Positions 35,241 through 48,734 of a stretch of DNA of 64,000 bases are shown piece after piece (the first letter of the stretch is position 1; every line of letters begins with the position of its first letter). Both the position numbers and the translations under genes were made by a program. This stretch comes from Acholoe squamosa (taxonomy: Eukaryota > Annelida > Polychaeta > Phyllodocida > Polynoidae). Where the stretch lies: contig OX439038.1 of NCBI GenBank assembly GCA_949317995.1, forward strand, positions 67,233,576 through 67,297,575, in the 5' to 3' direction. The notes under the pieces were generated by a model. It did no database searches, was not told the origin of the DNA, and saw nothing but the letters and a program-made list of their open reading frames with translations.

Positions 35241-37580
35241 AACAGCAGCTGTGAAGTTGGTGGTTGGGTCGGATGTGTAACATGTATGTAGGTACTCCAT
35301 TGAAGCACTGTGCTGGACTGAACGACAACACTAATAGGATGCATGGTATGGTACAGCAGCTGCTGCTGACAAGAGGCAGTCCTGGAGTGACTGGTTTAAC
35401 CCACAGGTTTCACTTGTGGTTATACAACTTGATCCAGCCTCCATAATCGTCCCACATTCACTTAATTCACCTAAACTGGAACAATACACACAATGCCATC
35501 CTTCACTCAACCCGTTCACTTAATGCACGCCACTTTCCATTTAGGTTATTGTTTTAGGGTGATATTTCATCTGTTGTACTGATTAAATTTTCTATTGTTG
35601 CACATACTCCCACGCTATTGCTTGCCTTCTCGATCATCCACAACCTTATGCGGTTTCTGAATTCCTCAGCCAGAGTTCCGCCCATATACTTGGCCACTGC
35701 TTGCCCAGTGACTCCCGTGTTCTCTAATACACTGTCCCACTCACTCGATTACTAACTCCCCCACACTCTCACTCACTTATCTGGCTCAATTATAAAAACA
35801 CGAACCCAGAATTCAAGGGTGGTGTAAGCACTTGAGGAGGAAGGTCAACACCATGATCCCTGCCTGAAAGTCTCCAGGTGGCCCTGGAGCGACAGCAAAA
35901 TACCCTGGAGGTGCTTCAGGTTTCAGGCCTTAATGCTCTACTGGTAGCTGAGGGATGGTCGGGTGGCTACTGAGGGTGACTTGTGATTTCCAGGTCATGG
36001 GGGGTCACTATGTGGCTTCAGTAGGTACATGGCTTCCACAGATGGCTTCTGTAGGCAAGGTTAAAGCCGTCATTTATTGATGGTGATGACTGATGGGTAC
36101 CCTTGATGTGTATAGCGCTGCCTGACACTCAATATCTTTTCCTGAAAGAACAAGAGATAAGGTATAAGGTGGTATTGCTACTGTAACTTCCGTGAAGTTA
36201 GAATTAGATAGTGATGTAAGCTATATATCACAATACTGGGAAAGACTTTTCTGAAATAACCAAAGGTGAGAGAGGAGAAATGACATATACAGCCTTACAA
36301 ACAAAGCTAGAAAAAATGATTATGACAAGAAATAGTTGTCTCTTCCCTAATGGTACAATGTGTGTTTAAACACAAGAAATTCTCACAATGTGTGTGAGTT
36401 TAAGCATAATTATGTACATAGTGCACAGCATAGATGATGGACATGTGTATTGTCAGGATGTTAGGTTCAGTTTTTTAAACAACCAATACCTCCTTCTTAC
36501 TAATGCATAGAAAGGTTACAATGCTCGGTAATTATTGACATGGGGAATTAAGAAGAGGACTTCCTCATTTGTCATGTGAAATAATCTGGCTCTGTAAAAG
36601 TCATTTCATAATAATATCTTTGCTGTCCAAAGAGTTCAATCCACATTAACCTGATATTGTAGGATAATAAAGAGGATCACATTATGAGGATATGTTTTAT
36701 CCAAAACGGGCACCATCAAAGCCCTTTATGATTAGCCGTAGTATGTCCAACAAACGAAATTGCCTTCAAAGATCCACACAATCAAAGTGCCATGCGCAAA
36801 CAATGGACTACATCCCGCCCAGCCTGTGCCGCCAGACTTAACAGGTAAATCCCCTGTTATCGCCCAAGTAAAGAGGATGGGGAAGAGGTCCTATGTTGTG
36901 TGCTACCCTCTGTGACAGTGCATGGTAGCTTGTATCAGGACAGAGCTAAGACCCCCCCCCCCTTAGATCAGTTTATTATATAAGGCCCATACACCTTTGC
37001 TTCTCTGCTCTCATCAAAAAGCCCCATAGAAATTCCCTGTCTGCGCGTGACTAGTGAACGTGAGCACAATAGGAAGCCTCAGGCTCCACCAAGTGCACGA
37101 TTACAGACAGGGATAAGTTCAGTTTTTTTTTGTGAATAGCAAAGGAACAGGTTTACTCGCACAGGTTTAGACGAACCCTATATTACTCACCAGCCTTTTC
37201 ATGACGGCAACCTTGGAATACAAATTATTGCTAAAACCCATAGTCCACGATTGTGCCATACTTTTCCTATTTAAGTTTCTTCGACAGAGGCCTAGTGGAC
37301 TATCGATGTGAGGTAGGTTAACCAGGATGTTATTCAGGAGGTTTGCCTCTATAGAATATAATAGATCATTACTGATTTTATTATTTAGTCAAGGCTGATG
37401 GATATAATGATACGTACACCTTTATTCAGAGGTTTGTTGAAAAACTATGCACCTGTGACTAAGCTTTGTTTATAATGATCAAACTGCATCAATATAAGCT
37501 GTATCATACGATTGAAACATCAGTAGAACGATACAATGATCACCTATCCTCTGATGGTCTCATATCGTAGCTTTTGGTAT
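35241..37580. other. No gene recognised upstream of the receptor-like gene
   Basis: Mostly AT-rich with one less AT-rich stretch (35820-36100). No exon, RNA gene or transposon terminus recognised. Confidence 0.4.
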
Positions 37581-37582
37581 GT

Positions 37583-38003
37583 AGCCTAGGCCCAAAGAAA
37601 ATATTGTGTGTTTCCAGTTACATGAATAAAATGTCTCGGTTTGGTAGGTCGGATTTTTTTTTCTTTCTTTTTTTTTTTTTTTTTTAAATTTTGTATAGAA
37701 ATGCATGGGCAGATGTGTTGGATTCTATGATCTAACAGAAGAAATATGAAGAACATAAGAAATGTTAGGTACATGTGAAAGGTATGAATGACTGTTTCGA
37801 ACTGTATATCAATAGATGAGAACCTAGGTAAGCTCCATGAAAAAGTGATGAAAAAATGTGAGAATTACAAGAAAATTGCCTAAAAACTGACAAAAAAATG
37901 TCAAAAGTTCCTAAAATAAAAAAAAAATAATTCCAGGGTCAGCCCTCCTATGTTAGGGTCGGTCGGGTAACTGGAAACTAACCTTTTTTAGGCCCTAGGT
38001 TAG
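37583..38003. mobile_element. Inverted-repeat DNA element (TTTCCAGTTAC family)
   Basis: The left end (CCTAGGCCCAAAGAAAA, GTTTCCAGTTAC, GGTAGGTCGG) is mirrored at the right by GGTCGGGTAACTGGAAAC and TTTTTTAGGCCCTAGG. The interior is a long T-run, then A-rich sequence. CCTAGG at both outer edges may belong to the element or to the target. Related solo arm at 10655-10740. No coding capacity. Confidence 0.7.
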
Positions 38004-38809
38004 TCAGCTCCCTTTACATGAGACTAGCATGGGACGTCAAGTACATAATGTTATTGCTAGGCATTCATGTTATTCAAACAGTAATCCAAACAGAACAATC
38101 CGCAGTTCCTACCCTGGCCTCACTGGTGGTCTAGCAGATGCAGCTGTTGGGTATTAAGGTCCACATTAAGTAGGAGAATAGCATTCAACACACCTGTATC
38201 TATGTACTTGGGGCTATTGAGGATGTTGGCCTAATCAATACCAACTACCGCTCGTGCACATAATTGAAGGCTTTGTTATTCATGAAGTACAGAAAAACAG
38301 TAAATACTCATTGAAAGACTTGTGTTTACAAATATAAATCATTATGTTCTATATGTGAAACTAAACTGAAATGTGATGAAAATATAACATAATTATTGCC
38401 AAGTTCTCAGCAAACTCTTGTTATTCGTCTTTCTGCCAGACACTGTAGGAATGATTTAGATTGTTTTTCCCTTCGACAGCTATCAGACAAGCACATACTG
38501 TCAGAATTTACATGGTCCCATCCCAATGGCCTGTCTACTTTCTAATAACCATTGTTAGTGACAGCAAATTATCTAATATGAAATGAACAGAACAAATGAC
38601 CCCAGTTTCTCCCAACACGACTTCTCCAATGCAATGTCAGAGTATGCCTCAAAAGAATATAGGTCTATACAAGGAACCGATGTGGTTTTCAGCTCCAACA
38701 TCTGTCCCTCTATTATCAGGTTGTATTAGAATCTTACTTTGTATTGAAATCTGAGTAAGGATAATCCAGAGGTTTACAATACGATTAGCTACACTTGGCT
38801 GTTAGATTT

Positions 38810-39169
38810 CGTCACCTGACTATACAAAGGTTGCAAGTGAAAAAATCGATTTTTTTTTATTATGCTTGAATACTATACTTTGAGAAACATTTTTCATGCT
38901 AGTTTTGATTTTTTATTTTTCCAAATCTGACCATTATTTAAGGGTAATCATATTGGACCTATATTTCACCATGTAGGGGCCTAATCTCGCTCATTTTTAC
39001 TGAATTTGATATAGAAAGACAACAATATTCAACCAAAATGGGCCCTGTTGGTGCAGATTCACCATCCAATATGAGGTGATGTACCATATGTAGAGAGAAA
39101 GAAACACTAAAAAACCTATATCTCAAAACATGCTTTTTGCACTTACGACCTTTGTATAGTGAGGTGACG
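38810..39169. mobile_element. 360-bp MITE with CGTCACCT ends
   Basis: CGTCACCTGACTATACAAAG at the left is mirrored by CTTTGTATAGTGAGGTGACG-type sequence at the right, allowing two mismatches, and the inversion extends inward to CACTT. ATTT on both sides is a possible target duplication. Non-autonomous; superfamily not assigned. Confidence 0.75.
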
Positions 39170-40490
39170 ATTTGATAAGAATAAGGTATGAATAGTGACG
39201 ATTCTTATTACGAAAGCTGCAATGTGGGATGGCAATGAACCAGTATACAATCTTTGCATCTTTGTTGAAGCATGGGGTAAACATTACCTGTTGTATTTAA
39301 GCTGTAGTTTCCATTAGAAGCTAGTAGCATCGTGCTAGTAGACTCTAAAGGAAAAAAAAGTGGCATTGATAGCCTACTGTACATGTAGACACGTTACTGG
39401 AAGCTGTGGATTTGCATTACCTCTATCAGCTAATGAAGGATGATTTTTGTAAGAGCTATTTCCATTTGCAGGAAGTAAGATTCTTAGTGCGCCACACAGC
39501 AAGGTTGAAAAGCAGGTAGTGATCATGTTGTGCTCTTCATCAAGTAATTGTACCGAGAAATATAGCAACAGGGGATACAATACACAGAGGAGCGCGCACA
39601 CAAAACGGGTCTAGGGCCTAATGGAAGTTTCAATGCTATGGGCTTAGCCCTATGGTCCTTGTTTTAGGTGTTGTCATACTACCTGAAGATGAATTTGTGT
39701 GGGTTTGATCTGGTGCATTGAATGGCAGAAAAGGCGTATGCGGCTCTACAGGTAAAGGTGGACAGATAAAGCCATTCAAAAATGGAAAAGCTATAAACCT
39801 GTATCATTATTTCATATACCTAATATTTTGGTCAAATTCGGCAAGACCATAAGTATTCATCTCCCAAAGACTCAGAACTAAGATCTGATTATATACCACG
39901 TTTCTGCTCCCTTGAGCATGCTATTTATTCAAATTAAGGGTATTAAATTGTAATTGTAATAAGATCAATTTCACCAAAATTATATAACTGGCACATCTCA
40001 ATTGACACCACAGTGATGTAGTTTTAGAGATGAAAATTAATACCATTAAAAACAAAAGACTTTCTACATTTCAATTTTATCTGTGGTAAACACTTTTACT
40101 GTATAATGTAAAGAATAGGAGAAGCTGATTAAATTCTTTATTTTCATGTTCAGAACGCTGATAACTTTCATTAATTTTAATTGCTCTGCTGTCATTAACC
40201 AGTGCAGGAATTGTCACCTCTTTTGCTTTTGTCACATGCTTTTGTCTTTGAAAGTTTGACCAAATGAATGTTTTGATCAATTAACATTCCCTTGTGATGA
40301 CATTATTACATCATTCATCCTATAGACACTGATGATCAAGAGTATTATAGATACACATTCAAAATACCTCACATAATAAACATTGCATATATCCTATTGT
40401 TGTATACTAGGGCCCCCTTAGTAGAAGCCTATATTAACAGTGTTTCTTTCTTTCTTTTTTTTTCTTTCTATCTTTCTATCGATCTTTCCT

Positions 40491-40530
<40 letters not shown>

Positions 40531-42420
40531 TCATTCTTTCTTTCTTTCTTTCTTTCTCTTATAATTATGCTATAGAAACGCCGCTGGTGGTCTAGTTATT
40601 CTGCAGTGGTCTCTCCCTCTGAATGATTCCAACAGCTCTCTGTCTCCACAAATCCACCCCCCCCCCCCCATTAACCACTCTCTAGCCTTTCATAGTTGCT
40701 GCCAGTGGCATACTGAAGGGGTAGAGTGGGTAATGGGCAGGTTCTGGTAGTATAGGGTAAAGGCACCCTGAGTCGGACAGACACCTTTTGCATTGGATTA
40801 CATAAAAAATATGAGAATTTCAGCTATCATATGAGCTGGGCACAAAAATTAAGTCATTACTCTCTCTGACAAATACAGCAAAAAAGATTTAAGGCTCTTT
40901 AAAAGTCACTTTACAGTTATGCTGAGCCAGGGTGTTTTTGCTATCTTTTGACAATCAGAGATTGTGTGTGAATAGGAAAACCGGTTTAATTGGCAAATCA
41001 ATTGTGTCTTAACCATCATGCTTATGGAGCTTCTATACATGTCAATAGAAACATACATATTTTTGCTACTTATTTGACTTTCAAAGCATGGATGCACCAC
41101 TAATATTGCAGTGTGGCATTAATCCTTATTTGACTTTTAAATTGTACCTCAAGTCGGACACCAATTGCACCTTGCCTGGGACACATTTATATCATGGTTT
41201 ATATACATTTACAATGGATATTTTTTACAAAAGGAATCCTTTCACTAAACACCTACTCCCATTCATGGATATTATATGTGTGTGTTCGGTTTAGCAAGCA
41301 CCAAGCAGCTATATTCAATCAGCTCCCCTTCTGCCTCACAGAGGTCATGTTTAGTTAAGCCTGTAGAATGATCTGGTACATGTATTCAGAATCCAACATC
41401 TGAGATTATTTTGTAGAGGATTATTGTATGAGCTGGTTTCCTCTAGTGTCATGCTGCATTCTATTATATTATATTCCTCAAATATCTATCCACTATGTCT
41501 TATTGATTAGATAGCATAGTGTATGACTGTAGGGTCATATCTAGCATGAGCTGTCCAACTTTAGGTGCAATTTGATGCTTTGAAGACAAAACATATACAG
41601 GCAATTTATTCATATGTGAGGGAGAGAATTGTCAAAACTTCTTCAAGTATTTAAGTGGTCAAATAGCATGTTTCTATTTGAGTTATAAAAAGTAGAATAC
41701 ACAAGGTCTAAAGGTAAGAGATTTAAGGATCAAATATGGTCACCTTTTTATGGTCAGGAGCGTCCGAAATGGGTGCCTCTACCCTAGGTGGAATGGTCAC
41801 ATGGCTAGCACAGCTGTGTTCAACCTCTAGGATTATCAAATTTATACTGAAGTAGAAATATTGTTCATTCACATAGATATTGATATCGGATTTCAGATTG
41901 GGATTCTAGGATACTGAGATCATGTGGGCACAACATCACAATGTAGATTTACATGGGTTTCAATATTAATTGCCATACGTTATAATATAGTAACTTGGAA
42001 TTGTACTAATGTGCCATTCCCTCATACACGTCTCACGCGAGAAGGTTCTGATATAACATCTCATCTTAATGCAAAAGGGTCTTCCCTTGGAGAAAGTTCA
42101 AATGATATTGCATCTGGCTTCTTTTGATGCCAATTTAGAAATCAACCTTTAGAAATGTGGTTACAACACAGGACAAACCATCTCATTTAAAGTTTCAGTT
42201 TTGTGGTATTCTATATCAAGATTCAAATCTCAAAACTAATATAGAAGTTACGAGTGTAATTGCAATACATGGTTGTCATAGACTACAGGTAATATGATTC
42301 AAGGAATTCCAATTATAAAATACTTGCAGCATGGTAACATGGTAAATGCTTTATTCATTGCCTTTACTATGAGGACATAAAAATCTCCATAAAAGGAATA
42401 AAAGGGAAGTTCCCATGACA
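39170..42420. other. No gene recognised
   Basis: AT-rich sequence with one tetranucleotide repeat. Short open frames show no domains. Confidence 0.4.
40445..40558. repeat. (TTTC)n microsatellite
   Basis: About 110 bp of CTTT/TTTC tetranucleotide repeats with a few substitutions in the first third. Confidence 0.95.
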
Positions 42421-43319
42421 ATGGAGAACCAATATAATCTAGCACTTAAAGAAGAGTGCTTTACATTAGGCAACTAATGACCATCTGATCTTTGTGCTAA
42501 TATCATATATTAACCACAATCACATCCCTAATCTTGTATACTGGGTCACCTGTCATATAATGCACCATATGACTAATGGGTGTCTCGACTAAACAAAATA
42601 CAAAACACCTGTTCCCATACCAGGAGCAGTATGGTTGATCTAATCAATACCTCACTGTAAGAAGTTTATGTTTTATAAAAGAGATGACTCTTGAAAACTA
42701 ACAAGGGAAAGTGCTGTTCTCTCAAATACCGTGACTCTTACTGTAATACCAAGGCTTTGCAGGTGTAGATATATGTGTACAGTGAGTGATCCTGTATAAT
42801 TACTCTGTATGCAGTATGCCCTAGGCCAGCCAGTCATTTAGTGGCCCTTCAAAGGGTTTACTAAAATAGCCTTACATGCACTTCCCCCCCCCCACTGGAG
42901 GCCAGTAGCATTGTGCACCACTGATATTGTGCAAGGTTACCTGAGAAGAAACTAGGAACAACCAGTAATATGCATATATGACAAAATAAAGTAGTTCTGT
43001 GTCTAAATCTAAAATACAAGTCCCTTGACTCTGGGGTTAATGCTAACATAGGCCTACCTGCCTTTAAGTTATTTCAGTGTTAAAACTGAATGACCATGAA
43101 ATGGTTTGGGTGAGATGGTTCTCTACTTCTCTTACCCTCAATAGTGCCTAGCTTCATTGGAGACAGTTTTGTCTTCATTAGGCATGCATGGTTTATAGTA
43201 TCAAAGCATCATGGAGCGCACACATAAATGATATTATGGGGATGATTACCATGAACTGACCCCAATAGCAGAGTATATAGCAGTGTCTTTAATAGCATAC
43301 CTGTATATACAATACATTT

Positions 43320-43755
43320 GTTGTTGGTTAACAGAACCCCTTGCTGTAATTCTTCAATTCATGTTTCTATAATTTTACAGCAACAGTTACTGGAACCTCA
43401 GTTGCCAGCAAAGGTTTCTGTAAATTTACAGTATATTTTATTGTTCATTTACAGCAAAATTTGCTGATCATTCACAGAAAATATTGCTGTTTATCTACAA
43501 GACATTTTTCTGTAATTATACACCACATTACAACACATTTTGCTATTAATTTACAGCGTATGTTTCTGTAGAACTGATTGATCTTGCTGTATGATCACAG
43601 TGGCTGTTACTGTATGATTACTCTGAATTGTCCTGTAAAATTACAGTGATTGCCCTTTTGTACATTTACAGCAAAATGTACTGGAACCAAAGTTGCCAAG
43701 GGATTTTCTGTAAAATAACCCTGCCTACTTCTTACAGTGCTGTTACAGCTACTGC
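43320..43755. mobile_element. CACTA/EnSpm-like non-autonomous repeat
   Basis: Dense TTTACAG and CTGTAAA words in both orientations. A direct repeat (TACTGGAAC-x-AGTTGCCA) occurs at about 43389 and 43679. ACAG/CTGTAA-rich elements with an internal TTGCCAG are typical of EnSpm-N elements in fish and other animals. Its right end lies about where unit 2 has its own CACTG-type element. Exact ends not resolved. Confidence 0.5.
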
Positions 43756-44198
43756 TCAGAATCAATGGATTCATTAGCATATGGCATATAATTCTCACAG
43801 CAGACAGTATCTATAACCAGATGAATCTACATCCATATATACTTTCCTCCAGGTATGTGAAACAGGACCTCCATTGTGTCCTGTACAAGTGATAACCTTT
43901 CATCTTTAAGTTTTGTTCAGTTGCCTTCAGCCATTCAAAACTAATCTAATGTGACATGGAATCCTCATAACCTCTCAAGGCAAATACTACTGAAGGAAAA
44001 TACACCCAACAAAACCGAGATTGCTTAGACCCATGGCAGATTCACCCCCATTAATCATGGACAGCCAACTGCATTTGCCTAGAAATTAGATCACTTTAGA
44101 AGTATTCCAAATGATTTAAGAAATATTCCAATCAAAACCAACCAAGCCGCAATTAGAGGAGCCAAAAGCCAATTTAATGTTTCAGCCTCTATAGATTT

Positions 44199-44367
44199 TC
44201 AAACAGGACTACCCTCGAAGTAACGATTTAGATATAAAGTAACACGGCCTTTAGAGTGGCTTGATAGACCCCTAGAGACCAATACTTGAAACCAGTGAAT
44301 CAACCTTGTGCTATTTCCATTTATGGCCAAATAGAAAGTCTGGTCAGAAGCCAATTGGCTGGGTGGC
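44199..44367 (-). pseudogene. Exon-like block e4, unit 1
   Basis: On the minus strand a strong acceptor (TTATTTTGTTATGTAG) precedes an open 56-codon stretch starting PPSQLASDQTFYLAINGNST. It includes RLIHWFQVL and SKGRVTLYL, reminiscent of the B-C and D strands of an immunoglobulin V-type domain. The unit 2 copy (56720-56890) keeps the peptide but has frameshifts and a changed acceptor (GTGGG for GTAGG). Probably a decayed exon. Confidence 0.35.
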
Positions 44368-45099
44368 CTACATAACAAAATAACATCAGTCATTTACATT
44401 ACATACACAAGCGGTTTGTCCCTCCTGGGAGGACTTGACTGGCGACCACTAATTGCTCAAGGTGCCTTCCCATGGTCTCCTAACAGGCACTGCTACTACC
44501 CTGCCTCTCATCCATTGGCTGCCCATCTTGTTTGTTTTTCTGCTGGCTAGCTAAGGGGGGCAGATGAGTTCTAACAACAAAGGGTCAGTAAAAATCAATA
44601 TCAGTTGAAAAGTGGAGAGATATAAGAATTTTCCTTTACCCATCTGCAAAATGAGATATATTGTCCCTTTTAGGGTCAGAAATGTGAAGAGCAGTTTTTT
44701 TGTACACCTCCAACTATTCAGGAGGGCATATCTCTACCTCTCACTGAGTCTCAGCTGGTGCAATTTCTCTCTGTCTCTCTAAATCCATCTGTTTTTAGGA
44801 AGTGACTACTCCCAAGTACATTATGGATGCTGCTAGCACAACGATGAGGTAGAGTAGGTAATGGTCAGGTGCTGGTAGGAGGGGTGTACTCACCAAAAAA
44901 TGTTGCACAACTGTGTTCAAGGAGGATCACGTTTATACTGCATCTGGTTTACTGTAGAAGTAAAAGTCATCCAGACCCCAGACAGTGTGTATATATTTAA
45001 ACACTGGACTTGTGTAAAATTGCATGTAATGCATCCCATACTAGATCTTACTGGTAGAATATAAATCTGATCAATGCCTAGTTGGAACAGAAATATGAT

Positions 45100-45262
45100 A
45101 GGAATGAATGACAACAGCACATCTGGCATTTTCTGAACCATTCTGTGCATTAACTTTGACCCAGATGTAGCCACATCCCTTCGTTTATTTATTTTTATCA
45201 GCCTTATAGAGATATGATTCTTTCATGACCACAGATGGAGGGTAATTACCAAGATAGCCATC
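45100..45262 (-). pseudogene. Exon-like block e3, unit 1
   Basis: After an acceptor-like TATGTGAG the minus strand reads DGYLGNYPPSVVM, then a stop, then GCGYIWVKVNAQNGSENARC. The unit 2 homologue (57690-57875) is open through the same region, with conservative changes only. The fold is not recognised; the cysteines and N-glycosylation sequon suggest an extracellular domain. The stop makes the unit 1 copy a pseudo-exon. Confidence 0.35.
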
Positions 45263-47640
45263 CTCACATAACAGGGGAATAACTCCATTGGATGTGCTAC
45301 ATTATGAGCTAATTAGCTATGTCAATCTTTTTTCTCCCGTCCCACAATGATACAGCAATAAGTGGCATGAACACTGTAAACAGAAGCCTGGGCCACAATC
45401 TTTCCTGAGGAAAAGATATATTGTCGGTATCATGATAATGGATTCAATTAAGACATGACATGGTCACTAATGATGTCATAATTCTACATCAGCATTGCAT
45501 TAATATATCATTTGGACAATTATAAAGAATCATGATAATGGTCTTGAAAGCCATATGAAAGTGTTAGAGTGTGGTAATCCAGTAATTGAGCAATTGCCTT
45601 TCTTCTTCCAAATGAGTATTGTCTCCTGCTCTATTTATAAGCAACATCATCCTACATGCAGTAATCAAAGAGTGAGCACATCCAGGAAACCTGGCACCTC
45701 TCCTAGGGGAGGAGTGGTCTTTCAAGGTAGGGAAGATAATTACCTAGAGCCTTAACAGTAAGTTTTAGAGCTGAAATCCTTTAAATAGAGGATGCCTACG
45801 GACTCATTGGTAGGTATCTGGGGAATATGTTAGATCCAGCAAGGCAAGCCGAATTAACAAGAGTGTCAAGGCCTCACTCTGACAGTAATGCCTATGAAGT
45901 ATTTGGGGTGCAAGCAGAGGAAAGCCATTTTTCCCGCACACTTCATTACTATCTTCCCACAGTGAAAGTGTAATTCCAATTATGTGGATGCCCTCCTTTA
46001 AACCCTTTAGTCCCCACAACTATTTGATGATTTTCAAGTTATTTCACATGTTCGATAAAGACCGTGGTTAGGTTTGATCTTCGCCTTTTTCTTCACATTA
46101 CATTTTCTGAAGGCTCCTGACTTAGAACTTCAGTATATACATGGTATTTACGGGTCAGACTTGTTTACCATGGTGACCAAAACATTCCATTTCTTGTCAC
46201 CTGATAGTTTGGTCTCTCATGTGCTATATCAACTATAGCATCAAACCTGGCATTTTACAAAATTATCCAACGCTCATTTTAGCTGCATGTGTACTGCCAC
46301 TCATGAAACATGTGTAGGGAACATTGTATTAATCATATTTATGGATCATGTAATGGAATGGCTATAGTGGGTAATGAGGTGAAGGATATTGGGGGTATAT
46401 GATCTAGCATCAGTTCTCCCAGCAAATTGTCATCATCTGTCGCCATGATTGGTCATCAATGGTGACTCCTTTTTGAGTGATAACTCATTCCGTCATCTTT
46501 TGCCACTGTGTGTTAGACTCATGTGGCATAGCAATGGCTATTCCTGGTGATCTTGTGCTATAACGATGTCATGTTCCATCTAGCGACATGTGTGAGCCAC
46601 TTCACACATGTTGACGAGGACTCATGACAATTTGCTGGGCTGTATTATGTTGGATCCTAGCTCCTTGGGCAGGGACTGGCCTGCAGGGATTCATGAAGAT
46701 GACAGTTCATTTTTATTTTTTTTCTACCTGTACCTAGAATAATGGAGATAAGGGGATAGCGATTATTGTATTGGAGTCAGGAGGCAGTGGCTTTTCTATA
46801 GAGGATATAACTTTGCAGATTGGACCAGTATAAGTTTCCAGATGATAATTTTCTTCAGTATACATATAAATACATGTATTTAACCCCTAGGTGCCCACAC
46901 AGAAAAAATAATGATACTCACCTGGAGCCTAATCTTAGCCTCAGGCAAATGTCGCCAAAATGAGTATATTTTGATACTCAGGGTGAGCCTAGGGTGTAGG
47001 CATACTCCAGCAATACCTGACACTCTACTCTAGATTGTTTATGGCTTAGCTGTACCCTCTCTACTGCCCTACTTTCACAGTGCGGGAGTCTCTTTAGAGA
47101 CAGACTCAGGGTCAACTGGAGTAACATAATAGAAGAGAATAGGACATTGCCTGAGTATCTCTATGAAGAGGGTCAGGCAATGCTGGATCCTACCTGAACA
47201 GGCTCCACCATTGCAGGAGTCTTTCTTACCTATGGTGTAATGCACTGCCAAAGTATTCCAATACATAGGATCACAATTTACTGGATTCTATCTTCAGAGT
47301 GAGTCCAGCAACACTACCCAGTGGGCACAACCCCACTTAAAGAGTTACTAATCAGCACTGCATTGTAGGGCTTACAGACAGTCTAAATTGTAATGGTTAT
47401 GTAGCCCTGCATTTGTAGCCCTTAATGAACTACTAAGCTGTAGGGTGTATTAAGCCCAACACATAATTGGTTTGTTAAACATTATAGAGAAATATAGAAA
47501 TTAAGGTCACCGTTTGACAAAAGCCCATAATTTCATACACACAAGGATTTCAGATGGTCGAACAGTCAACTTCCTAAGGCAGTCTAATCAATCGATGAAT
47601 AGTTTGTGCATTCCTGGTTTCAGTGTCCTTTTTGCTCCTT

Positions 47641-47706
47641 GGTGGGATTTGAACCGGGTACCTCCTTATTGTGACTCCTTTGTGCTCCTATATGTGCTAG
47701 CAGGTC
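47641..47706 (-). ncRNA. tRNA-like sequence 1 in the inverted-repeat element
   Basis: Minus strand: box A-like TAGCACATATAGGA and box B GGTTCAAATCC at normal spacing. The stems are poorly paired, so it is a decayed tRNA or tRNA-derived sequence. Confidence 0.35.
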
Positions 47707-47916
47707 AGGTGTTGAAATGGGCACTATCAATATGATATTTCAACCATAGACCTACTACAGTGAGATGTCATTGGTCTTATGACGCCCAGTAGACTAATAG
47801 GGAACACAGACTGGAGTGACCATAGTAAGGAAAAATGCCCATAGTAAGGACAAATGTCCACAATGTCCTCAGTAAGTATTGCACAGTCCTACTTATATGC
47901 CTATTGCAACCTGGCT

Positions 47917-47993
47917 CACCAGTTGTAGAGGTGGCACAGAGTTAGGATTCTCGCTTTGCATGTGAGGTGTCTCAGGTTCAAGTCTAGGTGGTG
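47917..47993 (+). ncRNA. tRNA-like sequence 2
   Basis: CACCA (47917-47921) can pair with TGGTG (47989-47993) as an acceptor stem. Box A-like TGGCACAGAG and box B GGTTCAAGTC are present. CTCGC-TTTGCAT-GTGAG forms an anticodon-like arm with TGC in the loop, as in tRNA-Ala. T-runs follow at about 48003 as a potential Pol III terminator. The D arm is irregular and the length slightly long. Confidence 0.4.
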
Positions 47994-48210
47994 CTGAGAA
48001 ACATTTTTCTTTTTTTTTCAGTTTAATAGGAAACATCTCATCTATTTCAGTGTATTTTTCTAAGACCTAACTTTGTAACTATTTGAAATAGATGCTTGCT
48101 TGAAAACTGACAGAATCTTCAATGTCTGCCAAGTCAGAAAATAGCAAGAATATAAATCGTTTGCATAACAAAATATTTCGAGTTGAAAACTTACAACTTT
48201 TGAAGAGCAT

Positions 48211-48283
48211 CCCTGGGCTGGAATCGAACTGAGGACCTTCTCATATGAAGGTAAACATGTTACCACTACACCATCTTGACTGT
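48211..48283 (-). ncRNA. tRNA-like sequence 3
   Basis: Minus strand: box A-like TGGTGTAGTGG and box B GTTCGATTCC with about 35 bases between, and ACCTTC/GAAGGT forming an anticodon-arm-like hairpin. The acceptor stem is unclear. Confidence 0.4.
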
Positions 48284-48663
48284 GCTGAAAGATCTCCACT
48301 TGAAATCTCATATGATCTGCTCCCTCTGTGTGTTGAAATCTGGTATTCTACTTTTTTCCAAGCCCCAAAACATTAGAAATATGCCTGGGACCATATGTTA
48401 CTTTTACATTTACTGCAAAGATATGATCATACTCTAAATGTTTTAGTGATTAATTCCTATTATATTCCTAAATAGATAAGATTATATTCTTAGATATCAT
48501 GGTTCTAAGGACTAGAGGATAATAGAAAGGATATTGAGTATGTGCAAGAATGGGTGAGGGGGCTTAATAGGGAAAAATCTTCTCACAACCCCATTATGAA
48601 TGCATATTCATGCTCACATTGTAGCAATAAGATTGACTTACCGAGAATGACTTTACAAAAATT

Positions 48664-48734
48664 CTCAATGGGGCTTGAACTCACCACCTTCAGATGCAGA
48701 GTTCAGTGCCATATCAACTGAGCTAATGAGGCAC
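48664..48734 (-). ncRNA. tRNA-like sequence 4
   Basis: Minus strand: box A TTAGCTCAGTTGATATGG, a canonical tRNA D-arm sequence, and box B-like AGTTCAAGCC. CTCA/TGAG gives a partial acceptor stem, and a T5 terminator follows at 48660-48656. The anticodon arm is mispaired, so probably a pseudogene. Confidence 0.45.

Noticed and set aside
35027..35242. Plus-strand frame over the GC-rich 5' region
   Set aside because: Antisense shadow of the same exon and its 5' region.
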